A DNA stretch of 64,000 bases from Paenibacillus sp. FSL W8-0186 (GTDB taxonomy: Bacteria > Bacillota > Bacilli > Paenibacillales > Paenibacillaceae). Both the position numbers and the translations under genes were made by a program. The notes beneath the pieces are model-generated. The model saw nothing but the letters and a program-made list of their open reading frames with translations. It was not told the origin of the DNA and made no database searches. Below, piece by piece: positions 1 through 8,588 of this stretch. Position 1 is the first letter of the stretch. Each line of letters begins with the position of its first letter. The stretch spans positions 1,784,001 to 1,848,000 of the forward strand of contig NZ_CP150207.1 in the NCBI RefSeq assembly GCF_037969765.1. The letters run 5' to 3'.

Positions 1-2
1 CC

Positions 3-998
3 GAGCAGCTGAAGGGAGCCATGCAGCGCGAGCATAGCGCGAAGGCTGCGGAGCAGCGCTTGAAGGATAGTGTCGCGAAGCTGGAGCGGCAAACGAGTAG
101 CCTCCAGCAGTCGCTGCAAGCAGCTGAAGAGGAGAAGAAGCGACAGCAGGGGCAGCTTCAGGAAGCCAAAGTCCGTGAGGAGAAGCTCCGTGCGGAAGCA
201 TCCGAAGCGGCTCAGAACGAGAAATCATGGCAGAGGCTGGCGGAGAAAAGAAATGAGGAGATCAGCCGGCTTGAAATCAGCCTCTTAGAGGCCTCCGAGC
301 TGGGAGAACAGCTGCAATCCGAATTAAATTCGGCGAAGAAGGAGGCTGCGGCTGCACGGGAGAACTATGAGAGCGAACAGGCTAGTGCAGTAAAACTGGC
401 CCAGGAAGCGGAACTTCTTAAAACTCAATTAAACCGGGTCAGACAGGAGCATGAGAATACTCTGCAGTCTGCGGGGACAACCGCACAGGAAAATGCCCGC
501 TTGCGTGAGGAAGTGCAGCAGCTTGGCGACAAGCTGAAAGAATTGGAACTGGAGTTGCAAGGCTATGTTTCCCTTGCCGAGGAGCAGGAGGACTCTCGCC
601 TTGCTGCCGAACGGAGAGAGCAGGAGTGGAGACAGCAGCTCGCTTCAGCCGAGCAGGAGCTCGTCTCCTGGCGTGAGACGGAAGCTGAGCTTCAGCGCCA
701 GCTGCAGGAATGGCAGCAGCAGTGCGCGGCAGGCGGAGAGCAGGTGATGGATCTGTCTTCACAATATCGCGAGCTGGAGGAGCAGAAGCAGCGGCTTGAA
801 GAGCAGCTTCAAGAAATCTCGGGCAGCTATGAGGTCGTATCCCACGAATACAGGCTGCTGCAAACGGCTCGCGAAATGGAGCGCGAGAGCTTGGAGAAGA
901 CGAAGGCCGAGTACGACCGGTTGAAGGACGATTATACGAAGCTCCAGACAGAATTTAATGAGTGGATCGAACTGATCGAACAGGCCGGAAGTGATTGA
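3..998 (+). CDS. Coiled-coil protein, C-terminal part (5'-truncated by window)
   Basis: The reading frame is open to the first base of the window and has no start of its own that stands out, so the gene probably begins upstream. The first ATG, at 21, has only GGGAGCC next to it. The roughly 330 visible residues are almost entirely charged heptad-type helix rich in E, Q, K, R and A. They show no catalytic motif, membrane segment or cysteine cluster, and the C-terminus ends in a short hydrophobic patch (EFNEWIELIEQ). This is a long coiled-coil protein, probably structural or scaffolding. Coiled-coil sequence attracts false homologies, so no function is assigned. A hairpin follows the stop. Confidence 0.6.
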   Translation, partial: EQLKGAMQREHSAKAAEQRLKDSVAKLERQTSSLQQSLQAAEEEKKRQQGQLQEAKVREEKLRAEASEAAQNEKSWQRLAEKRNEEISRLEISLLEASELGEQLQSELNSAKKEAAAARENYESEQASAVKLAQEAELLKTQLNRVRQEHENTLQSAGTTAQENARLREEVQQLGDKLKELELELQGYVSLAEEQEDSRLAAERREQEWRQQLASAEQELVSWRETEAELQRQLQEWQQQCAAGGEQVMDLSSQYRELEEQKQRLEEQLQEISGSYEVVSHEYRLLQTAREMERESLEKTKAEYDRLKDDYTKLQTEFNEWIELIEQAGSD

Positions 999-1008
999 TG
1001 GCATAAGA

Positions 1009-1038
1009 GAAGAGCCCTCGGATGACCGAAGGCTCTTC
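1009..1038. terminator. Shared hairpin between convergent genes
   Basis: GAAGAGCC pairs with GGCTCTTC across a loop that itself contains CTCGG/CCGA, between the stop of the coiled-coil gene and the stop of the convergent cupredoxin gene. The T-tract is short on both strands, so termination strength is uncertain. Confidence 0.5.
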
Positions 1039-1046
1039 GTTATGAT

Positions 1047-1418
1047 TTATTCTTCGACGATCAGTTTGGAGACCATGCCAGAGTGTCCGGAACCGCACAT
1101 AATAGAGCAGGCGATTTCAAATTCTCCTGTTTCTTTAGGAACAACGACTTTGGATTGGCTTTTGCCTTTAAGCTCCAGCTTGAGGGCAGGAATGATGATT
1201 CCGTGGTTGCCTTCAACGTTCTTGAACGTAATTTTCACCGGAGAATCCTTCTTGACGCGATATTCCTCCTGATCGAATTTGAAGTTTGTCGCCTCGATGA
1301 CGATTTCCGATTCGGGTGTCAGATTGCTTTCCCCGGCACCGCTGCTGGAGCCGCCGCCGCATGCAGCCAGGAGAACCAATAGCATAGAACTAATCATAAT
1401 AGCAATGGCTTTTTTCAT
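1047..1418 (-). CDS. Cupredoxin-domain lipoprotein with CuA-type motif
   Basis: The protein has 123 residues. A type II signal peptide ends in the lipobox LLAAC, making Cys20 the lipidated residue, and a Gly/Ser linker follows. The mature part is a cupredoxin fold of COX2 type. Near its C-terminus it carries CSIMCGSGHSGM, which has the C-x3-C-x3-H-x2-M spacing of the CuA centre of cytochrome c oxidase subunit II; an upstream His in GNHGI could complete the ligand set. The protein should sit on the outer face of the membrane and bind copper. No oxidase genes are nearby, so a role in copper handling, electron transfer or oxidase assembly is inference. RBS AGGGGG precedes the ATG. Confidence 0.8.
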   Translation of the reverse strand: MKKAIAIMISSMLLVLLAACGGGSSSGAGESNLTPESEIVIEATNFKFDQEEYRVKKDSPVKITFKNVEGNHGIIIPALKLELKGKSQSKVVVPKETGEFEIACSIMCGSGHSGMVSKLIVEE

Positions 1419-1537
1419 AAAAATCCCCCTAAATACAAAGTATTTTGTGACAAATCGCGAATTTATTTATATCATAACGCAAAAAAATGGACTTGACTGC
1501 CAAGGATTTGAAATATTCATGAACTCTCGGGTTAAAT

Positions 1538-1577
1538 GCAAGCAGCTCCCTGCTTATAAGGCAGGGAGCTGCTTGCA
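1538..1577 (-). terminator. Strong hairpin after the holin-like gene
   Basis: GCAAGCAGCTCCCTGC pairs exactly with GCAGGGAGCTGCTTGC across a short loop. It lies just downstream of the minus-strand gene ending at 1595. The following T-tract (ATTTAA) is poor, so this may be a 3' stabilising hairpin as much as a terminator. Confidence 0.6.
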
Positions 1578-1594
1578 AACCGGCAGCCAGAGGG

Positions 1595-1957
1595 CTAACG
1601 GTCTGATTTGTTCTTCGCTGCATCGAACGGCGAGCCGATCGGGATGAACAGGTCGATAATCCCAATGACGAGAGCGGCCAGCAGCGCTCCGAGAATCGAT
1701 ACGGATACACCCGAGATGATAAACTGCGCAAGCCAGATGACCAAAGCGCTGGCGAGAAATCCGACGATACCGCGGCCGAAAGGGGTAACCCGTTTGCCGA
1801 AGATCCCTTCAATAGCCCAGCCCAGAAGCGCGATGACTAGAGCAAGCAGAAGGGCGCTGCCGAAACCGCCTACGCTGAATTGCGGGACGATCCAGCCAAC
1901 GACGAGCAGTACCAGGGCAGATACGATAAAGCGAACGACGTGTCCCAGGAAATTCAT
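1595..1957 (-). CDS. Phage-holin-superfamily (YvlD-like) 4-TM membrane protein
   Basis: The protein has 120 residues and four hydrophobic helices separated by short Gly-rich turns. A basic loop (GKRVTPFGRG) lies between helices 2 and 3, and the tail is hydrophilic (KNKSDR). This is the pattern of the 4-TM holin superfamily protein common in Bacillaceae (YvlD type), which is chromosomal and usually not part of a phage. There is no endolysin or other phage gene nearby. The start is well supported by AAAGGAGGCC ahead of the ATG. Function is unknown; members are often linked to envelope stress. Confidence 0.75.
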   Translation of the reverse strand: MNFLGHVVRFIVSALVLLVVGWIVPQFSVGGFGSALLLALVIALLGWAIEGIFGKRVTPFGRGIVGFLASALVIWLAQFIISGVSVSILGALLAALVIGIIDLFIPIGSPFDAAKNKSDR

Positions 1958-2070
1958 GGCACAAGGCCTCCTTTGTCAAGTTAACGTTTCGTATACGTGT
2001 ATATAATGTTCCGTAAGTGCGTTTCTTATGTGTGTTACTTTGCAAAATGGCGCAAAATGTGTGATTTCGC

Positions 2071-2076
2071 TATAAT
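2071..2076 (+). promoter_or_regulatory. -10 element of the mutS2 promoter
   Basis: A perfect TATAAT lies 77 bases ahead of the mutS2 start. The sequence 17 bases upstream (TGGCGC) is a poor -35, so the promoter is likely weak or has another determinant. Confidence 0.45.
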
Positions 2077-2152
2077 AGGAGTTGTTCAAAAAGCTCCATT
2101 TTGATCACGCTAAAGTATTAGAACATAGTCCCGAGGGGAGTTGTGATCGTTT

Positions 2153-4519
2153 TTGGATGAGAAAATTTTGAAAACGATGGAATATCATAAAATTATAGAT
2201 ATGCTTGTGAAATATGCTCAGACATCGCTGGGCAAGATGGCAGCGGAACGCCTAGCACCCGTCTCTGACCTTGAAGAAGTCAAACGGCTGCTGCAGGGAA
2301 CAGACGAAGCCTTTAAGGTGGATCGGCTAAAAGGGGCTCCATCCTTCGGCGGGATTGTCGATATTATGCCTGCCGTAAAGCGGGCGCGGATCGGCGGCAC
2401 ATTGAATCCGCATGAGCTGCTGGGCATCGCGACAACGCTTGAGGGCTCGCGCCGCGTGAAGCGGTATATTGCCAACATCCATGAGGAAGAGCCCGTAGAG
2501 CTGCTGTTTACGCTAACCGATATGCTCAGTGAGCAGAAACCGCTCGAGGATCAGATCAAACGTTGTATCGACGATAGCGCGGAGGTGCTGGATTCGGCCA
2601 GTCCCGAGCTGGCACAAATACGCCGGGAGCTGCGCGGCGGCGAAGTGCGGATTCGGGAGAAGCTGGATGCGATGATTCGTTCCTCTAGCGTTGCGAAGAT
2701 GCTGCAGGATCAGCTGATCACAATCCGTGGAGACCGCTTTGTCATTCCCGTGAAAGCGGAGTACCGCGGGCATTTTGGCGGCATTGTCCATGATCAGTCC
2801 GGCTCCGGTGCAACCTTGTTCATCGAGCCTGAATCGATCGTAGCCATGAACAACAAGCTGCGGGAGACGAGGCTGAAGGAAGAGCGGGAAATCGAAGTGA
2901 TTTTACAGAAGCTGACGGCGCTCGTCGGCGAGCAAGCCGAGCTTCTCAGCTACGATAGCGACGTGCTTGCCCAGCTCGACTTCATTTTTGCGAAAGCCCG
3001 CCTGGCCAGAGAGATGAAGGCTGAGCTGCCGCGCATGAACGACCGCGGCTTTCTAAAGCTGAAGAAGGGGCGCCACCCGCTTATCCCGGCGGATCAAGTC
3101 GTACCTATTGATGTGGAGCTGGGCAACCAGTATACCTCGATCATCGTTACTGGCCCGAATACCGGGGGGAAGACGGTAACTTTGAAAACGATCGGACTGC
3201 TGAGCCTGATGGCGATGTCGGGGTTGTTTGTTCCGGCGGAGGATGGCAGCCAGCTCTGCGTGTTTGATGCAATCTATGCCGATATCGGCGATGAGCAGAG
3301 CATTGAACAAAGTCTCAGTACGTTTTCCAGCCATATGACGAATATTATTTCCATTTTACGCCGGATGACGGCCAAGAGCCTGGTGCTGCTGGACGAAGTC
3401 GGAGCGGGAACCGATCCGGCAGAGGGCTCGGCGCTCGCCATTGCCATTCTGGAGCATATTCATTCGCTAGGATGCCGGATGGTAGCGAGCACGCATTACA
3501 GTGAACTCAAAGCCTACGCGTACGAACGCAAAGGTGTCATCAATGCGAGCATGGAATTTGACGTGAACACGCTGAGTCCGACCTACCGGCTGCTTGTTGG
3601 AGTGCCTGGGCGAAGCAACGCGTTTGCGATTGCAGAACGCCTGGGATTGTCGGAGCAGATCCTCGATTTTGCCCGCGGTGAAGTCAAGGAAGAGGATTTG
3701 CGGGTCGAGCACATGATTGCTTCGCTGGAAGAGAACCGTCTTGGCGCCGAGCAGGAGCGGGAGACGGCGCAGCGGCTGCGCAAAGAGCTCGAGGAGCTGC
3801 GGAAGCGGCATGAAGCCGAGCTGGACAAGCTGACGCGTGAACGCGACAAGCGGATTGACAAGGCCGAGGAAGAAGCGAGAGCTATCATAGCCAAGGCGCG
3901 CAGCGAAGCCGAGCGGATCATTGAGGACCTACGGAAGCTTGCCCTTGAAGAGGGCGCATCTGTGAAGGAGCATAAGCTGATTGCCGCCAGGAAGGAACTG
4001 GAGGAGGCCGAGCCGAAGCGGAAGAAGAGCGGGCCGGCTCGCCAAGGGAATAAAGCCCCGCGCAAAATCGAGGCCGGCGACGAGGTTATGGTCTACAGCC
4101 TGAACCAGAAAGGACATGTCGTGGAGCTCGCCGGAAAAGAGGCGCTTGTTCAGCTCGGAATTATGAAGATGAAGGTCAGCCTTGATGATCTGGAGCTTAT
4201 ATCAGCCTCGGCCCCGTCTGCGGCGAAGGCAGCTCAAAAGGCTGTAGCCAGCATCAAGCGTACTCGTGACGAGAACGTGCGCAGCGAACTCGATCTGCGG
4301 GGCGCTAACCTGGAGGAAGCGCTGATTGAGGTGGACCGCTTCATTGACGAGGCATATCTCGGCAACCTGGGGCAAATTTACATTATTCACGGTAAAGGAA
4401 CGGGAATTTTGCGGACGGGAATATCGGAGTATCTCCGCAAGCATAAACATATAAAAAGCTACCGGTTGGGCAATTACGGAGAAGGCGGTACGGGAGTTAC
4501 GGTAGCCGAGCTGAAATAA
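2153..4519 (+). CDS. mutS2: Endonuclease MutS2 (RQC/anti-recombination ATPase)
   Basis: The protein has 788 residues, the normal family length. An N-terminal MutS-like clamp/lever region is followed by the ATPase with Walker A GPNTGGKT at about residue 335 and Walker B LLDEVGAGTDPAEGSALA. A long charged coiled coil (about 520-640), a KOW-like stretch, and a C-terminal Smr nuclease domain with LDLRG (about 713) and HGKGTG (about 745) complete it. The family lacks mismatch-binding MutS domain I. It restrains homologous recombination and, in Bacillus, acts on collided ribosomes. The start is TTG at 2153, with GGGGAG some 13 bases upstream, a long spacing. It forms an operon with the yshE-like gene, as in B. 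subtilis. Confidence 0.95.
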   Translation: MDEKILKTMEYHKIIDMLVKYAQTSLGKMAAERLAPVSDLEEVKRLLQGTDEAFKVDRLKGAPSFGGIVDIMPAVKRARIGGTLNPHELLGIATTLEGSRRVKRYIANIHEEEPVELLFTLTDMLSEQKPLEDQIKRCIDDSAEVLDSASPELAQIRRELRGGEVRIREKLDAMIRSSSVAKMLQDQLITIRGDRFVIPVKAEYRGHFGGIVHDQSGSGATLFIEPESIVAMNNKLRETRLKEEREIEVILQKLTALVGEQAELLSYDSDVLAQLDFIFAKARLAREMKAELPRMNDRGFLKLKKGRHPLIPADQVVPIDVELGNQYTSIIVTGPNTGGKTVTLKTIGLLSLMAMSGLFVPAEDGSQLCVFDAIYADIGDEQSIEQSLSTFSSHMTNIISILRRMTAKSLVLLDEVGAGTDPAEGSALAIAILEHIHSLGCRMVASTHYSELKAYAYERKGVINASMEFDVNTLSPTYRLLVGVPGRSNAFAIAERLGLSEQILDFARGEVKEEDLRVEHMIASLEENRLGAEQERETAQRLRKELEELRKRHEAELDKLTRERDKRIDKAEEEARAIIAKARSEAERIIEDLRKLALEEGASVKEHKLIAARKELEEAEPKRKKSGPARQGNKAPRKIEAGDEVMVYSLNQKGHVVELAGKEALVQLGIMKMKVSLDDLELISASAPSAAKAAQKAVASIKRTRDENVRSELDLRGANLEEALIEVDRFIDEAYLGNLGQIYIIHGKGTGILRTGISEYLRKHKHIKSYRLGNYGEGGTGVTVAELK

Positions 4520-4539
4520 GCGGGAGGGGCGAAGGCGAA

Positions 4540-4956
4540 TTGACAGGAAACATTGAACCGTTGCTGGAGCAGCCGTTCGGGCTGATGATCGGCTATCTAT
4601 CCATCGCTGTAATGGAATTGATCGTGTTTTTGTCCTGCTTCGAATTGGTGGCCAAGTATCGCTGCTGGCAGGAAATCAAGCAGGGCAACCTGGCGGCATC
4701 GATCGCCACGGGCGGCAAAATCTTCGGTATCAGCAACGTCATTCGTTATGCTGCAGTCCATTCCCCGATTTATGAATTCATGATTTGGTCATTGGTCGGG
4801 GCCGTATTGCTCTTTGCAGCTTATATTTTGTTTGAATTTTTAACCCCGGTGTTCCGCATCGATGAGGAAATCGCCAAGGGCAATGTCGCTGTTGGATTCA
4901 TTGCGATGTCTGTATCGGTATCGGTATCTTTTTTGATCGGAGTCTGCATAGGATAA
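4540..4956 (+). CDS. yshE: DUF350 membrane protein, YshE-like
   Basis: The protein has 138 residues and about four transmembrane helices. The conserved DUF350 features are a polar segment after helix 2 (QGNLAASIATGGKIFGI) and a repeat of it later (KGNVAVGFIAMSVSVS). These two internally similar NxAxx units suggest an inverted or duplicated topology. It lies 20 bases after mutS2, in the same order as mutSB-yshE in B. subtilis, so co-transcription is likely. The start is TTG with GGGAGGGG about 10 bases upstream. The biochemical role is unknown. Confidence 0.85.
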   Translation: MTGNIEPLLEQPFGLMIGYLSIAVMELIVFLSCFELVAKYRCWQEIKQGNLAASIATGGKIFGISNVIRYAAVHSPIYEFMIWSLVGAVLLFAAYILFEFLTPVFRIDEEIAKGNVAVGFIAMSVSVSVSFLIGVCIG

Positions 4957-4966
4957 GGGGGGCGTC

Positions 4967-5059
4967 ATGCGAAATTTTATTAAAAACCTGACAAGCGTCA
5001 TATTTGTGGCCGCCATATTGTTCCTGATCGGCGGGATTGTTTTTCTGTGGAAGTCATAA
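4967..5059 (+). CDS. Small single-pass membrane protein (30 aa)
   Basis: An ATG preceded by AAGGGGGGCG opens a 30-codon frame. The peptide has a basic start (MRNFIKNL), one hydrophobic helix (SVIFVAAILFLIGGIVFLW) and a KS end. It sits 10 bases after the DUF350 gene and 25 bases before the zinc-ribbon gene, so it fits tightly in the operon. The composition and RBS make chance unlikely. It is too short for usual gene-calling cut-offs. No function can be read; a small partner of the adjacent membrane protein is a guess. Confidence 0.65.
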   Translation: MRNFIKNLTSVIFVAAILFLIGGIVFLWKS

Positions 5060-5084
5060 TCGAGTTAGAAAGGACGGGCTGTAT

Positions 5085-5612
5085 ATGGAGTCGACGATTT
5101 GTCCCTGGTGTCAAACGGAAATCGTGTGGGATGAGGAGCTTGGAGCGGAGGAGCAATGCCCTTATTGCCATAATGAGCTGAAGGGCTACCGCACCTTGAA
5201 CATTCAGCTTGGAGATGAAGAAGAGTTCGAGGACGAAGCTGACGGTGATGAGGAAGGGGCGGATTATTGGGAAGAGGGCGATACGCACCTGGACGCGATT
5301 CGCCGGGTTGAGAGCTTTGTAGCCGGCGGAGGGGATCTGCTCGCTTATGAATCCGGCGTAGAGAAAGTGCTGGATGGCCAGGATGAAGTCCCGGAATGCC
5401 CGCATTGCCGCGAGTACATGCTGCACGCAGGGCAACAGGAGATCAGCGGCAGCTCGTTTGAACCGGTCGTCCCGAAGGGGATGCAGAGTCCGCTGCTGTC
5501 CGGAACGCTGAAGCTTAACGTGTATGTATGTTCGGCCTGCTTCAGCGTAAGCCGCTTTTTGGCCGAGGAAGAGCGCAACACCTTTATTCGCACAGTGAGT
5601 GAAAAAGCATGA
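5085..5612 (+). CDS. Zinc-ribbon protein of unknown function
   Basis: The protein has 175 residues. The N-terminus has a treble-clef/zinc-ribbon pair CPWC...CPYC, followed by a strongly acidic linker (EEEFEDEADGDEEGADYWEEGD). A second ribbon is CPHC (about 119-122) with CSAC (about 162). No enzymatic motif is visible. The start is the ATG at 5085, about 12 bases after AAAGGA; the frame is open further upstream but overlaps the small membrane gene. It may bind nucleic acid or protein, but this is inference from zinc ribbons alone. The stop lies inside the terminator stem. Confidence 0.7.
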   Translation: MESTICPWCQTEIVWDEELGAEEQCPYCHNELKGYRTLNIQLGDEEEFEDEADGDEEGADYWEEGDTHLDAIRRVESFVAGGGDLLAYESGVEKVLDGQDEVPECPHCREYMLHAGQQEISGSSFEPVVPKGMQSPLLSGTLKLNVYVCSACFSVSRFLAEEERNTFIRTVSEKA

Positions 5613-5632
5613 TTTGATCATGCTTTTTTCTT
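5602..5632 (+). terminator. Rho-independent terminator of the mutS2 operon
   Basis: AAAAAGCATGAT pairs with ATCATGCTTTTTT and is followed by a long T-rich run. The stem contains the stop codon of the zinc-ribbon gene. Confidence 0.9.
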
Positions 5633-5681
5633 TTTTTGGGCATCCTTACTGGGGAAATCAGTAACCTGTGGAGGAGCAAGC

Positions 5682-6869
5682 ATGAAGAGCGCGCTAGATC
5701 AACAATGCAAGCTGCTGTTAACTGTTAATAGTTTATTCGTACTCGCTGGAGCATTGTCCGGCACCTTCCTGAACGTATACTTATGGAAATTCAAGCAGGA
5801 CTTCACAATGATCGGCTGGTTCGCCTTTAGCCAGCAGTTGGCTATAGGCCTTACGTTCTGGATTGCCGGCAAATGGGTGAAGGAGCGGGATAAAATGATT
5901 ATTCTGCGGTTGGGGATCATCATTTCTGGACTGTTCTATTTGCTGGTGCTGGCGACCGGCGCTCGAATGGTGCATTATATTTGGCCCCTTGGCATCCTAT
6001 CCGGCATTGGGGCGGGGATCTTCTGGCTCGCGTTCAACGTCGTTTACTTTGAAGTGACCGACAAGGCTAATCGAGATCTCTTTAACGGTTGGGTAGGTGT
6101 TATGGGGTCGGTGATTGGGATCATCGGTCCGTGGCTGTCCGGATGGCTGATTTCAGTGATGCCTGGCGTACGGGGGTACAGAGTTATTTTCACGGTATCG
6201 CTGATCGTGTACGGAGGAGGAGTCCTGCTAAGCTTCCGTTTAAAAAAACGGGAGAGGGGCAAGGGGTACCGATGGCTGGAGCCCGTGCGGCGCCTTAAGC
6301 CAGGAAGCCCCTGGAGACAGGCCGTTCCCGCGTCGATCGCTTACGGTCTTAGAGAAGGGGTCTTCATATTTATGATTAATTTGCTCGTCTATATTAGCAC
6401 GTCTTCGGAGTGGAAGGTCGGGCAATATATGCTGATCACTTCCCTGGTATCCTTGGTCAGCTACTGGGCGGCGGGCAAGTGGCTGGCCATACGTCACCGC
6501 TGGTTGGAGATGCTGATAGGCGCATTCATGATGACGCTCATCGTCATTCCGCTGCTATGGAAAATGAGCTATATGACCTTGCTTATATTCGGGGTAGGCA
6601 CCTCGTTGTTCATGCCACTGTACATTATCCCCATGATCTCTTCGGTGTTCGATTTAATGGGTCGGGACAAAACGGATGCCGAGCATCGCGTGGAATTGAT
6701 CGTTCTGCGCGAAATCAGCATGATGGTCGGGAGATTAGCAGGCATAGCTATCTTTATCTGGCTCTACACCCGTTCCCCGCATATGTCGACGATCTTATGG
6801 CTGATGGCCGGTCTAGGGGCCGCTCCGCTGATGAGCTGGCTTGCCATGCGGAAGCTGCTGGCGGCTTAG
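5682..6869 (+). CDS. MFS transporter
   Basis: The protein has 395 residues and about 12 hydrophobic helices in two halves joined by a basic loop (RLKKRERGKGYR near 190). The N-half carries an MFS motif-A-like loop (GKWVKERDKMIILRLG). No substrate-specific motif is recognisable. RBS TGGAGGAG lies about 6 bases before the ATG. It stands alone after a terminator and converges on a FAD oxidoreductase with only 20 bases between stops, with no clear terminator in the gap. Substrate is unknown; drug or sugar efflux are both possible. Confidence 0.8.
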   Translation: MKSALDQQCKLLLTVNSLFVLAGALSGTFLNVYLWKFKQDFTMIGWFAFSQQLAIGLTFWIAGKWVKERDKMIILRLGIIISGLFYLLVLATGARMVHYIWPLGILSGIGAGIFWLAFNVVYFEVTDKANRDLFNGWVGVMGSVIGIIGPWLSGWLISVMPGVRGYRVIFTVSLIVYGGGVLLSFRLKKRERGKGYRWLEPVRRLKPGSPWRQAVPASIAYGLREGVFIFMINLLVYISTSSEWKVGQYMLITSLVSLVSYWAAGKWLAIRHRWLEMLIGAFMMTLIVIPLLWKMSYMTLLIFGVGTSLFMPLYIIPMISSVFDLMGRDKTDAEHRVELIVLREISMMVGRLAGIAIFIWLYTRSPHMSTILWLMAGLGAAPLMSWLAMRKLLAA

Positions 6870-6889
6870 GTCTTGAAACTCCTTCAGTT

Positions 6890-8137
6890 TCAGCGCCTGG
6901 TTCTTAAGCGGCTCGCTGCCGGGGCTGGCTTCGAGGTTCTTGTCAGTGAAAACCATTCCATGTCTGGCCGATCCTTTCCCAGAAGCACGTCGGTCAGCAT
7001 TTCCGCGGCGATCATGCTGTATACCGTGCCATTGCCTCCATAGCCCTCGATGAAATAACAGCAGGGATAACTCGGGTGAGTGCCGATGAATGGCAATCCG
7101 TCCCGGCTTTGTCCAAATACGGCACCCCAAGCATAATCAGCCTTCAGCTCCCGTTTACCCGGAAACAGCTCATGCAACTTCTTCAGCAGTGTCTTCCCCT
7201 GGTTCAGATACCGGCTCTCATTCAGCTTCCCGCCTGGCAGCGGCTCATCGAGGCCGCCGATTAATATGCGCTTGTCCGGCGTTGTCCGCAAATAAAGATA
7301 CGGCCGGGCTGTTTCCCAAAGAAGGCAGCGTTCGAACCAATCGTCAAAATGCTCAGCGGGTTCGGTGACCACCACATAGCTTGATGACAAATATGCGCCT
7401 CTTTCTTTATGGAACTCCTGAGTCTCATATCCCGTTGCAAAAATAACATGCCGTGCCCGGATCACATAGTTCCCAGCACGGCATAGGACACCGTGCTGCT
7501 CAAATTCAAAGCCGGTCGCTTCGGTGTTCTCGAAGACGGCCAGTCCCATGGCGGAAGCGGCTTCGATCAGCCCATGAACGAAAGCGACGGGATTTCCCTC
7601 ACCATCTCCATCGTTATAAATAGCTCCCGGCTTCTCGAATGGGAAGCGGTCTGCAATATGCGTTCTGTCCCACCATTCGACCGGAAAATGGTATTTTCGA
7701 AGCGTTTCATATTCCTGATGCAGCATGCCTACATCGTCATCGGTACTAGCGAAGTACAGGCTGTTTCTCGTAAGGAAACGAGCTTCCGGCTTCAGGCCCT
7801 GACTAAGCTTAAACAGCTTGCTTACGGCTTCCCGGCACATTTGATAGAAACGGACGGCCTGCTTCTCTCCAAACGTATGGATTAATGATCTCAATGTTTT
7901 GTCATTTGAAAATTGTATTAATCCAGTGTTCGCCAAGGTGCTCCCCGATGCTATTTTTCTTTTGTCAATCAGTACGGTATGGATGCCGGATTCAGCTAGG
8001 AAATAGGCGCACAGCGCCCCGCTGACTCCTCCGCCAATAATAAGACAATCGCAGGATATATCGTGCTGGAGCGTTTCGTATTGCGGTGGAACAGGCAAGG
8101 TATTTTGCCAGGCGAAATTTCCGCTGTGCAGCTTCAT
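6890..8137 (-). CDS. FAD-dependent amino-acid oxidase family (DAO) oxidoreductase
   Basis: The protein has 415 residues. An N-terminal Rossmann dinucleotide-binding motif DCLIIGGGVSGALCAYFL (about 30-47) ends in an acidic strand-2 residue (VLIDKR). A DAO core follows, and a C-terminal FAD-contact segment GRDGLPFIGTHP plus EGYGGNGTVYSM. This matches the YurR/glycine-oxidase/D-amino-acid dehydrogenase fold, though the substrate cannot be deduced. The start MKLHSGN suits the family, which often begins with a short hydrophilic stretch before the Rossmann strand. It is transcribed away from the coat-protein genes and converges with the MFS gene. Confidence 0.85.
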   Translation of the reverse strand: MKLHSGNFAWQNTLPVPPQYETLQHDISCDCLIIGGGVSGALCAYFLAESGIHTVLIDKRKIASGSTLANTGLIQFSNDKTLRSLIHTFGEKQAVRFYQMCREAVSKLFKLSQGLKPEARFLTRNSLYFASTDDDVGMLHQEYETLRKYHFPVEWWDRTHIADRFPFEKPGAIYNDGDGEGNPVAFVHGLIEAASAMGLAVFENTEATGFEFEQHGVLCRAGNYVIRARHVIFATGYETQEFHKERGAYLSSSYVVVTEPAEHFDDWFERCLLWETARPYLYLRTTPDKRILIGGLDEPLPGGKLNESRYLNQGKTLLKKLHELFPGKRELKADYAWGAVFGQSRDGLPFIGTHPSYPCCYFIEGYGGNGTVYSMIAAEMLTDVLLGKDRPDMEWFSLTRTSKPAPAASRLRTRR

Positions 8138-8323
8138 GAGTGGCTATCGCTCCTTTATCACATGGAAATGGTCAAGATCTTGTTTTTTACTTTAAAATGG
8201 TGCGCAAAATATCGCTCCATATGTATAAAACTTGTACATTTTATGCGCGGTTACATATCCATGGTCTCCTTGGACATAATATTCCTGAATGGAATGCAAC
8301 CAATTTTTCAGGAGGTAATCTTA

Positions 8324-8557
8324 ATGAATGCTTCGCAAATGCAGCCGCTGACGGCCAAAGAACTAGAGTATATTTCCGATTCGGTATCCAATGAAGAAAT
8401 GCTGCTAAAATTGACTGCGGCAGCTTTAGCCGTATCGCAGAATCCGAACATCCAGAACGTGATTCAAAGCCAGCTCGGAACGCATGAGCAGCATATCAAT
8501 CAGCTTATCCAAGCCATGCAGCAGCATCAGGCGCTCGCCCCGACGCAAGCCCATTAA
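8324..8557 (+). CDS. Small spore coat-like protein
   Basis: The protein has 77 residues and starts at an ATG eight bases after AGGAGG. It is helical and Gln/Asn/Ala-rich (LTAKELEYISDSVSNEEMLLKLTAAALAV is split by a short turn) and ends in a His/Gln-rich tail. It precedes the CotF-family gene by 31 bases and has similar composition, which suggests a co-expressed spore-coat pair. The family assignment rests on context and composition. No late-sporulation promoter could be pinned down in the 186 bases upstream. Confidence 0.6.
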   Translation: MNASQMQPLTAKELEYISDSVSNEEMLLKLTAAALAVSQNPNIQNVIQSQLGTHEQHINQLIQAMQQHQALAPTQAH

Positions 8558-8588
8558 ATCATTCGAACTTTGAACAGGAGGAATTCCT

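Noticed and set aside
1595..1957. Holin-like gene as evidence for a prophage
   Set aside because: There are no other phage genes, and the YvlD-type 4-TM protein is a normal chromosomal gene in Bacillales.
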